Part shown: piece by piece, positions 21,711-28,894 of the stretch
Position numbering within the stretch: position 1 is the stretch's first letter
Layout of the letters: the number at the start of each line of letters is the position of its first letter
Origin: a virus
DNA: 46,837 bases
IMG/VR virus record: IMGVR_UViG_3300009504_000002
Location: 1-46,837 of that record
Reading direction: 5' to 3' (one strand)
Notes under the pieces: model-generated
What the model was told of the DNA's origin: nothing
The model's input: the letters and a program-made list of their open reading frames with translations, nothing else
The model's database searches: none
Program-made: the position numbers and the translations under genes

Positions 21711-22166
21711 ATGGCAGTTGTGCGGTATCACACCGCCAAGCAACGACACGGCCCCGTTCGCGTGGACGAGAGCGCGGTCATCGAGCGGAACCATGTCGTG
21801 CGCTTGGTCGACGGATTCGTGGTCGAGATGGTCGATGGGGCCGACGAGAACCTCGCTGTCGCCATCGACTTCTTCCCCGACCCCGAGTGGGAGGAAGGCC
21901 CGACCGCGAAGCCGGCCGTGCAACTCGCTCTGCTCGGTGAGGACTTCGAGGTCGAGCTTCCGTTCGAGACGGAAGACTCGGGTGGCGTCACGCAGGCCGT
22001 GATCGGCGGGGGTCCGTACGATCTCCTGGCCGAAGCGGGCGGCGTTGTCGACCTCGACTCGACCACTGACGGCGTTTTCATCCCCCGTAGGCTCGGTTAC
22101 GGCACCCAACTGGGTGACCTGACCGGCACTCTCATCGGCGTCGTGACTGACGCAGCCGCGTTCTAA
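21711..22166 (+). CDS. Probable head decoration or fibre protein
   Basis: A 151-aa protein, mostly strand with a Val/Asp/Glu-rich pattern (VVRLVDGFVVEMVDGADENL) and an N-terminal basic arm. It lies immediately upstream of the major capsid gene, a common place for decoration proteins. Family not recognised. Confidence 0.55.
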   Translation: MAVVRYHTAKQRHGPVRVDESAVIERNHVVRLVDGFVVEMVDGADENLAVAIDFFPDPEWEEGPTAKPAVQLALLGEDFEVELPFETEDSGGVTQAVIGGGPYDLLAEAGGVVDLDSTTDGVFIPRRLGYGTQLGDLTGTLIGVVTDAAAF

Positions 22167-22177
22167 GGAGGCTGACC

Positions 22178-23197
22178 GTGGCAAACATCATCAGCCAAAC
22201 CTTCGACGCGAAGCTCCACCGTGCTGCGTGGTCGAAGATCAGCCGTGAGGGCTTCGAGACGATCCCGAAGGTTCACTCGAGCTACCTCAACGTCGAGCCG
22301 TCCTCGAACGCTCTCGAGACGGACATCATCTACAGCGGCTTGGGCGCCGTTCCGCGCGTTGCGTCGGACGTCGTGCAGACCCCGCTGGTCGACTTCAAGA
22401 TCAGCCCGAAGGTCGTGTACCGCCACAACGAGTACCGGTACCAGTACGTGTACACGAAGGTGGCGGCGGACGACGACCAGTACGGGCTGGTCACTGACGT
22501 CATCGGCACGATGGGTGAGGGCGCCGCGTTCACGATGGAGAACGTCGCCGCTGAGATCCTCAACCTCGGCACCGACGCCGGCTCGTACGCGACGTGGGAC
22601 GGCCTGTCCGTCTTCAACGCCAACCACCAGCTTGTCGGCAGCGACGTCACCTACTCCAACATCACTGCCGCTTCCGGCCCCACGTACGCTCTGCTGCAGA
22701 CGATCTACTCGTACTTCCGCCGCGTCCTGAACGACCAGGGCTTCTGGACTCCGGTGGAGATCGAGTCGATCCAGTGCGCGCCGGAGCTTGCTCCGCTGTG
22801 GCGGCAGCTTCTGGCTGCCAACGCTGCGCACGCGACGCTGGCGTACACCGGCGGCGTCGGCGGGCAGGCTGCGTACGACAGCACCCCTCCGGCTGGCTTC
22901 TTCCAGAACGCCAACCCCGGCATCGGCAGCGTGTACGGTGGCCTCGGCCTGACCGCCGACAAGGTGGTCGAGAACGTGTACCTCACCAACACCGAGGACA
23001 CGTTCGTCATCGGTCGCGGCAAGAAGGCGTACCTGTACATGCGGGAGGCGCCGAACACCGACACCTACAACATCGATGACCCGAAGGCGATGGCGCATCG
23101 CATCCAGATGCGCTTCAGCCAGGGCGTCACCGATGCTCGCCGGATGCTGTACATCCCCGGCACCGGCGACGAAGAAGAGGGCGAGCCTCTGAACTGA
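22178..23197 (+). CDS. Major capsid protein
   Basis: A 339-aa protein starting at GTG 22178 with AAGGAGG upstream. It has the features of an HK97-fold capsid protein. It carries an N-terminal arm (KLHRAAWSKISREG), an extended E-loop-like segment with aromatic residues (RHNEYRYQYVYTKVAAD), and a P-domain spine helix (GAAFTMENVAAEILNLG). Late strands with YLYMREAPNTDTYNID, then a typical end RIQMRFSQGVTDARRMLYI, complete it. It is the best-translated context of the genome and is followed by a strong hairpin. No delta domain is needed, as a separate scaffold is encoded. Confidence 0.88.
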   Translation: MANIISQTFDAKLHRAAWSKISREGFETIPKVHSSYLNVEPSSNALETDIIYSGLGAVPRVASDVVQTPLVDFKISPKVVYRHNEYRYQYVYTKVAADDDQYGLVTDVIGTMGEGAAFTMENVAAEILNLGTDAGSYATWDGLSVFNANHQLVGSDVTYSNITAASGPTYALLQTIYSYFRRVLNDQGFWTPVEIESIQCAPELAPLWRQLLAANAAHATLAYTGGVGGQAAYDSTPPAGFFQNANPGIGSVYGGLGLTADKVVENVYLTNTEDTFVIGRGKKAYLYMREAPNTDTYNIDDPKAMAHRIQMRFSQGVTDARRMLYIPGTGDEEEGEPLN

Positions 23198-23221
23198 GGT
23201 TCGCGATTCAGAGTGACCTGA

Positions 23222-23248
23222 GGGGGTCGGCCGGCTTGGCCGGCCCCC
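23222..23248 (+). terminator. Terminator after the major capsid gene
   Basis: GGGGGTCGGCC (23222-23232) pairs with GGCCGGCCCCC (23238-23248), 11 bp with one G-U pair and a 5-nt loop, followed by TTCT. It lies 24 bp after the capsid stop. It likely gives extra capsid transcripts while allowing partial read-through to the tail genes. Confidence 0.75.
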
Positions 23249-23267
23249 TTCTACACGAGGAGGCAGC

Positions 23268-23924
23268 GTGACGTTCGGTGAGGCTCGTACGATCCTGAGG
23301 AACGACATCCTCGCGGAACTGTCGACCAACTACTTCCAGGAGGAGGAGTTGCTGCGGTACCTGCTGGATTCCGCTCGTGAGCTTGCGTTGGCGCATCAGT
23401 TCCCGACCGACATCAGCGCGGAGGCGGTGGCGCAGGATGCCACGTCGTTCACGCCGCCGGCTGGCGAGTCGACCATCAGCATCAACGAGATGGCGTTCGA
23501 CGGGTTCGAGATGAAGCTCGTGCCGCTGGCGACGGTGCTGCAGTACCGGGGCTTGCGGGAGGGTGTGCGTCGCATCAGGACGAACCCGAGGTACTACTCG
23601 TGGGATACGCGTCGTGGCGGGAACGTGGAGTTCGCGCCGTCGGCGCCGAGGGCGGGCACGATCACGTACGAGGCGGTGGTCGAGTACGACACCACGGGGT
23701 TGGGTGCGGATGACGACATGTGGGATGGGCAGTACGCCGCGTTCCACTATCTGATCGTCTATCGGGCGGCGGCGAAGGCGTTCGAGGCGAGCCTCGAGCA
23801 GGAGCGCGCGTCGTACTATCTACAGAGGATGATGGCTCTGCAGCAGGAGTTCAGCGTGTACCTGAAGCAGACGCCTCTCGCGAGCGTGGTTGTGGCCAGC
23901 GCGACGGCGGGTGAGCGGCAGTGA
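23268..23924 (+). CDS. Head-tail adaptor protein 1
   Basis: A 218-aa protein, GTG 23268 after AGGAGG. An N-terminal helical bundle (EEELLRYLLDSARELALAHQ), a strand region (FDGFEMKLVPLATVLQYRGL) and terminal helices (YLIVYRAAAKAFEA ... YLQRMMALQQEF) resemble connector proteins below the portal. A similar architecture in the next gene suggests a pair built on the portal. Confidence 0.65.
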   Translation: MTFGEARTILRNDILAELSTNYFQEEELLRYLLDSARELALAHQFPTDISAEAVAQDATSFTPPAGESTISINEMAFDGFEMKLVPLATVLQYRGLREGVRRIRTNPRYYSWDTRRGGNVEFAPSAPRAGTITYEAVVEYDTTGLGADDDMWDGQYAAFHYLIVYRAAAKAFEASLEQERASYYLQRMMALQQEFSVYLKQTPLASVVVASATAGERQ

Positions 23925-24586
23925 CGGCGGGTAGCTTGATCGACTTGACGCGCACGCTGGCGGGCATGCCTGACGTGCCGCCGGCGCACTTGCTGAACCT
24001 GCTGAACGTCATCAATGACGAGGTGAGCCGCGACATTGGCGTGCCGATCGGCACGGTGGACTTCTATGACGTGACGAGCGTCAGCATGCTGCAGATTCCC
24101 GAGAACGGTCGGGAGGAGGGCTTGCTGGCGGTGTATCAGTTGCATCGCGATGACGATGGCGACGTGCGGGAGAGCCGGCAACTGCCGTTGTGGTCGTTCC
24201 AGCAGGCGAGTGAGTACGAGCCGAACTGGTCGACGCGGGAGCCTGGTGAGGTGGCGCGGTTCATCGTGTACGATCCGAGCCAGTTGTACAACAACCCGAT
24301 GCCGGTGCCGAACCCGAGCGTGGCGATGCCGCAGTCGTTCCGCATGGTGTATCAGGTGCATCCGTGCGAGATGGAGACGCTGCAGGATCAGCCGTTGGAT
24401 GGGAAGTGGCCTGGGTTCCATGACATCCTCGCGTACCGCGCGGCGTACTTGCTGACGCGGGACGAGAAGATGCTGCGGGAGTACGAGTTGAAGATCAGGC
24501 GCGCTCGTGGTCGCTCGGCTAAGACGGCGCCGCCGGTGATCAACCAGTTGTGGACTCACTCTGGCGCTGGAAGGGGCGCGTTCTGA
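23921..24586 (+). CDS. Head-tail adaptor protein 2
   Basis: A 221-aa protein, GTGA-coupled to the previous gene. N-terminal helices (LLNLLNVINDEVSRDIGV), a strand block (YQLHRDDDGDVRESRQLPLW; SFRMVYQVHPCEMETL) and a helical end (FHDILAYRAAYLLTRDEKML) give the same helix-strand-helix plan as adaptor 1. Probably a ring between portal and tail nozzle. Confidence 0.65.
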   Translation: MTAGSLIDLTRTLAGMPDVPPAHLLNLLNVINDEVSRDIGVPIGTVDFYDVTSVSMLQIPENGREEGLLAVYQLHRDDDGDVRESRQLPLWSFQQASEYEPNWSTREPGEVARFIVYDPSQLYNNPMPVPNPSVAMPQSFRMVYQVHPCEMETLQDQPLDGKWPGFHDILAYRAAYLLTRDEKMLREYELKIRRARGRSAKTAPPVINQLWTHSGAGRGAF

Positions 24587-24879
24587 TGGACAGCAACCTG
24601 CGTGAGTTCCTGCGGTTCCTGCAGCAGAAGTACGGGGGGGAGCCGCGCGTGGTTCGGAATCGGGAGCCGGTGAGCGTGAAGATTCCGATCTTCCAGCAGT
24701 CGGAGCCGGAGGAGCGGTTCGATGTGCCTGAGCAGTTCGGGCAGTTGGCGCCGCTGTTGGGTTCCGCGATGGGTGCTGGGTTGCCGTCGGAGATGGGTGG
24801 GGCGCCTGGGTTCGGGGAGGATTCGATGATGCAGGCGGCGATGATGCCTCAGGGGATGCCGCGCGGTCGGATGAACTGA
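24586..24879 (+). CDS. Small hypothetical tail-region protein
   Basis: A 97-aa protein, TGATG-coupled to adaptor 2. It is Met/Gly/Pro-rich at the C-terminus (MMQAAMMPQGMPRGRMN), probably disordered, with an N-terminal helix (LREFLRFLQQKYG). It could be an assembly or plug peptide of the connector. No family recognised. Confidence 0.5.
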   Translation: MDSNLREFLRFLQQKYGGEPRVVRNREPVSVKIPIFQQSEPEERFDVPEQFGQLAPLLGSAMGAGLPSEMGGAPGFGEDSMMQAAMMPQGMPRGRMN

Positions 24880-24880
24880 C

Positions 24881-27800
24881 ATGGAGCGCGTGCGCCTCGA
24901 GCAGTTGGTTGGCATGCAGCGCAATCCGGTGGAGGGCCTGAAGCAGGGGCCTGAGGTGTTGCGGAACTTGTACTTCGAGAAGGCGGGTGGGTACCTGCCG
25001 TTCGCGGTGCCGCGCCCGACGCCGTTCGCTGCGTTCTCGACTGCGGTGGCGCAGGGTGTGCGCGGGTACGATCCGAGGGGCACGGTCACGTCGGCTGAGG
25101 AGGTTGGCGGCGGGCTGGCGCGGTACGCGTTGGCTTGCGGGCCGTCGGTGCAGTTCAGTCAGCAGGAGTACGCGGCGTCGATCGCTCGTGAGGCGTCGGT
25201 GGTGCCGCACTTTGGGGCGTACGCGCAGCGTAGCTCGTACTTCGGTCGCGGGCTGGCTGATGGTTCGTTGTTGATTGAGCCTCTGCCGGTGCGGCCGACG
25301 ATCACGCAGGATTCGTTGGCGGCGGATGGCTCGGAGGTCGCCACGATCGAGGTGGCGTCGTTGACGTTCGCGAGCGCCACAGGCGCTGGGCGCGGCTCGC
25401 TGTTCGGCGTGACGTCCGGTGGGGATGTGTACAAACTCGATCTGGACGATCCAGACGGCGCGCCGGCGCTGATCGCCAGCTTGGGCGGCACTGCGGTGGA
25501 CATCGCGTACGGCAACGGTTGGCTTGTGGTGCTGAACAGCGCGTCCGTTGTGACGATGAGCGATGACGAGTTCGCCACGAGCAACACGCAGTCGTTGACG
25601 AACGCGAACTTGCGCTTGTCGTGGGATTCGCGTGGTGGACGGTTCTACGCGACGGGTGGCCGGTTGTTCCGGTCGGACGCGGTGGGCAGTGCGCCGTTCA
25701 CGTTCAGCGAGCGCGCCGACGAGTTCTCCGGCCTCACTGGCCCCGAGATCTTCGGCGCCGGCGTGGTGAACATCGACGGGTCGAACCTTTCGGCGCCGTT
25801 CTCGAACAGAATCCAAGCAGCCTATTCGGAGGACGGCGGCGTCAACTGGGCAACTTACCGGTGGACGTTGTGGACTGGCTTCTTGGGCGCCTTCAGGGTC
25901 GCCAACGAACCAGAAACGGTTGGCGCCTTGTCCAACCACGTTGCTACCGACGGTACCGGTACGGTGTTGGTGGCCGGCAACGACGGTTCTGTCTACAGGC
26001 GCAAGGACGCGTTGCTCGCCCCCAACGGTACGTTTCTTTCTCCTAACCACGGGGTAGAGGACAACACCTGGACTCGGCTGGCTGTCGATGTGGATGCCGG
26101 CGCTGCGCTGTTGTGGATCGGTTGGAACGCCCCGAGGCGCGTGTGGATGTGCAGCACCGCCACCGGCGGCGTGTTCGAGTCGACGGACGGGGTGTCGTGG
26201 ACGTTGGCGAGCCGTTTGTCTGGCGCGGTTAGCAGGCTCGCGTTTGACGACAACGGCAACTGGTACGCCAACGAGGTGGGTGGCGGCATCACTGGCTCGC
26301 CTGGGGTGCTGGGTTCGCCTGAGGGCCGGTACGTGGTCGCTGCGGTGGCGACCGTGCCGACGCCGGCTGGTGATGTGGTGACGGACGTGGCCACCCTGAG
26401 CGCGGACGTGACGGAGATGAACCCGGCGAGCTTGCGGGTGAACGTGCCGGAGTCGGTGACGACGGGCTGGTTGTCGACGTTGACGGCGTCGGAACGTGAC
26501 GCGTACCTGGCGGCGGTGCGGGTGTACGTGTACGTCGGGTACGACGGCGAGTTCGAGCAGGTGAACCCGGCGTTGTTCCTGGTGAAGGTGCTGCGGTTGG
26601 GTGACCCGTCGTATCTGCTGCGCCGCGAGACGATCGAGGCGGTGGCGACTGATTCGCTGCCGTCGTTCAACGTGCTGGACTTGCTGGGCAGCAAGGTGGA
26701 GCGGCACAACGGTCGCGTGTGGTTCACGATCCCGAAGTCGTACGAGGTGCCGTTGGTGGACGGCACGGAGGCGCCGCCGCCGCCGGCGCCGCCGGTGGGG
26801 GATGACGCGTACGTGTTCGCCGGCGATCCGACGCAGGCGGCGACACTGAGCACGCCGGAGGGCCGCGTTGACCTGACCGGCGGGGTGCCGATCACGCTGG
26901 GTGACGCTGCCGGGGTGACGGTGCGCGTCAGCGGCTTCGGTCGAGCGCAGCCTGAACCGCGTGTGCTGATCACGGAACTGTACCGGGCCACCGAGGTCAC
27001 GTTGACGCCGGGGTCGACGGTGACGGCGGTGCTGCCGCCCGTGATCACCGAGTCGGGCCTGCCGAACGTCGAGGTGACACTGAACCTGAACGTCGCCGGC
27101 ACCAGCTTGACGATGGTCAACATCGCTGCGGTGACGCCGGTGAACCTCCCGACGTACGGCGTCACCGACGTCGGGTACCGCATGGACTTCTTCCTGCGGG
27201 CTGCAGGGTCGGCGTTGCCGATCACGTTCCGACCCAACCCGTTCGGGCCGCAGGTGGTGAACACCGAGTTGCAGATCACCAGCGAGGGTGGCCCGTTCAC
27301 GCTTGCGTGGACGGAAGCTGGGTTCGTGAACCTGGCTGACCCGCTGAACTTTCTGAAGATCAGCAGCAGCACCAGCACCAGCATCACGGACATCGCGAGC
27401 GGCCCCGGTCAGCAGTTGTACGTGTTCCTGCAGAACGAGGTGTTCGCGGTGTACGGCGATCCAGACTTGGATCTCACAACCCGCATCGAGAACTTCGGCG
27501 TGAGGAAGCTCACTGGGGTTGTGGGTCACGACAGCGTGTTCCCGGTGGCGCGGTTGGGCAACGAACTGTACTGCGTGCATCGCGGTCAGGTGTTCGCGGT
27601 GAGTGAGCAGGGCGTGAACCCGCAGCCGATCAGCGCGCCGATCGACAAGCGCAGCGACCCGATCTTGCAGGTTGTCGGTGACGCTCGCCACAACCACTTG
27701 GTGGCGCGCACCCGCGACGGCGTGATCCTGCGGTTCGACGCGGAGAAGCAGCAGTGGTTCGAGGATCCGTGGTCCGGTCAGGACGTCAACCTGCTGCTGC

Positions 27801-28201
27801 CGTTGCCGCAGTGTGACGCGCAGGCGTACGGGTCGAGGTACGTGATCGGCTCGAGCGTGTACGGCATCACCGAGATTGAGGATGGGCAGTCGGTGGTGGG
27901 CCGGTTCGCGTTCACGGACCTGGATTTGGGTGAGAAGAACATCAACAAGCTGTGGCGTCGCGTGCGGCTGCACACGAGCGATGACCTGGACGAGTCTCCT
28001 CTGTTGACGTACGACGTTCGCGGCCAGGTGGCGACGGTGGCGGGTCGACTGACGGAGGACGGGGTGTGGGTGTTCACCATGAATCGCGGCGCGGTGGGGC
28101 CGAAGATCTCGTTGGACTTCGTGCTTCCCGGCTTGAGCCGCAGCACGACGATCGAGCCGCCCATCGACATCGAGTTCGTACCCCGCTATGTTGAGCGGTA
28201 G
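24881..28201 (+). CDS. Tail nozzle protein (T7 gp12-like position) with beta-propeller insert
   Basis: A 1106-aa protein. The N-terminal region (GPEVLRNLYFEKAGGYLPFA) and C-terminal region (QLYVFLQNEVFAVYGDPDLD; RKLTGVVGHDSVFPVARLGN, with repeated Arg/Asp strands) resemble tail tubular protein B/nozzle proteins, whose hexamer forms the tail tip. Residues about 130-480 contain repeated WxxT/S, DGxxWT and GxxxxS patterns (YSEDGGVNWATYRW; FESTDGVSWTLASR) like BNR or sortilin-type propeller blades. Codon use in the middle of this insert (25770-26080) differs from the rest of the gene. It probably binds host sugars or protects the nozzle, which is inference. Confidence 0.7.
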   Translation: MERVRLEQLVGMQRNPVEGLKQGPEVLRNLYFEKAGGYLPFAVPRPTPFAAFSTAVAQGVRGYDPRGTVTSAEEVGGGLARYALACGPSVQFSQQEYAASIAREASVVPHFGAYAQRSSYFGRGLADGSLLIEPLPVRPTITQDSLAADGSEVATIEVASLTFASATGAGRGSLFGVTSGGDVYKLDLDDPDGAPALIASLGGTAVDIAYGNGWLVVLNSASVVTMSDDEFATSNTQSLTNANLRLSWDSRGGRFYATGGRLFRSDAVGSAPFTFSERADEFSGLTGPEIFGAGVVNIDGSNLSAPFSNRIQAAYSEDGGVNWATYRWTLWTGFLGAFRVANEPETVGALSNHVATDGTGTVLVAGNDGSVYRRKDALLAPNGTFLSPNHGVEDNTWTRLAVDVDAGAALLWIGWNAPRRVWMCSTATGGVFESTDGVSWTLASRLSGAVSRLAFDDNGNWYANEVGGGITGSPGVLGSPEGRYVVAAVATVPTPAGDVVTDVATLSADVTEMNPASLRVNVPESVTTGWLSTLTASERDAYLAAVRVYVYVGYDGEFEQVNPALFLVKVLRLGDPSYLLRRETIEAVATDSLPSFNVLDLLGSKVERHNGRVWFTIPKSYEVPLVDGTEAPPPPAPPVGDDAYVFAGDPTQAATLSTPEGRVDLTGGVPITLGDAAGVTVRVSGFGRAQPEPRVLITELYRATEVTLTPGSTVTAVLPPVITESGLPNVEVTLNLNVAGTSLTMVNIAAVTPVNLPTYGVTDVGYRMDFFLRAAGSALPITFRPNPFGPQVVNTELQITSEGGPFTLAWTEAGFVNLADPLNFLKISSSTSTSITDIASGPGQQLYVFLQNEVFAVYGDPDLDLTTRIENFGVRKLTGVVGHDSVFPVARLGNELYCVHRGQVFAVSEQGVNPQPISAPIDKRSDPILQVVGDARHNHLVARTRDGVILRFDAEKQQWFEDPWSGQDVNLLLPLPQCDAQAYGSRYVIGSSVYGITEIEDGQSVVGRFAFTDLDLGEKNINKLWRRVRLHTSDDLDESPLLTYDVRGQVATVAGRLTEDGVWVFTMNRGAVGPKISLDFVLPGLSRSTTIEPPIDIEFVPRYVER

Positions 28202-28210
28202 GAGGCGATT

Positions 28211-28894
28211 GTGGACTTCATGACGTTGCTTGCTCTCTTGCAGGCTGGTGGCGGGCTGCTGCAGGGCGCGTTCGGCGCGGCTGGCGCTCAGCAGGAGAAC
28301 AACATGAACCAGGCGATGATGCGCAGGCGCGCTCTTCGGTTGGGTGACGTGGCGAGCATGATGGAGAACATGAACAGCATGGCTCGCTTGCCGCAGGTGT
28401 ACTCGCGGGCGTTGTCGGGCACGGTGGGCGCGTCTCGAGCTTCGGCGCAGATGCGCGGGTTGGGTGGCAGCGGCGTTCAGGGGGAGCTTGAGTCGCGGAT
28501 GCAGGGGGAGGCGCTGGCGAGCCTGGCGAATCAGGTGAGCCAGTCGGAGCAGCAGCGGTTGATGGGCCTCGCGCAGATCTACAGCGATCCTGCGTTCGGC
28601 GCGCTGAATCAGGATGAGATGCCGAACTCGAACGCGTTGATTGGGCTGCAGGGCCTGCTGGGTGCGGGGATGGCTACCGCGCCGCTGTGGGGGCAGTTGC
28701 TGGGGGGTAGGCAGCCGACCGCTGGCGCTAACACTGGCAACGTGGCGCCGCTTGGCGGCGGCATGGGTGGAGAGGTGAGCGACATCATGGCGCTCGCTGA
28801 GTGGGCGCGCGGGCAGCAGGCGGGCGCCGGCGGGCGGACGGGCGGTCAGGGCGCCGGCGGCGGCGGGGCGATGGTGCCTCGGTACTTCCCGTGA
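28211..28894 (+). CDS. Internal virion protein, small (gp14-like position)
   Basis: A 227-aa protein from GTG 28211, with GGAGG at about 7 nt. Gly/Ala-rich hydrophobic start (LLALLQAGGGLLQGAFGAAG) then Gln/Met-rich helices (MMRRRALRLGDVASMMENMN) and a Gly-rich tail. This resembles small ejection proteins that insert into the host envelope. It is followed by two much larger proteins, as in T7. Confidence 0.65.
   Translation: MDFMTLLALLQAGGGLLQGAFGAAGAQQENNMNQAMMRRRALRLGDVASMMENMNSMARLPQVYSRALSGTVGASRASAQMRGLGGSGVQGELESRMQGEALASLANQVSQSEQQRLMGLAQIYSDPAFGALNQDEMPNSNALIGLQGLLGAGMATAPLWGQLLGGRQPTAGANTGNVAPLGGGMGGEVSDIMALAEWARGQQAGAGGRTGGQGAGGGGAMVPRYFP

Noticed and set aside
23816-27973. Very long open frame on the minus strand opposite the adaptor and nozzle genes (over 1300 codons)
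   Set aside because: It lies antisense to well-supported structural genes, is Arg/His/Gln-rich in the way expected of a shadow frame in GC-rich DNA, and has no domain-like sequence.
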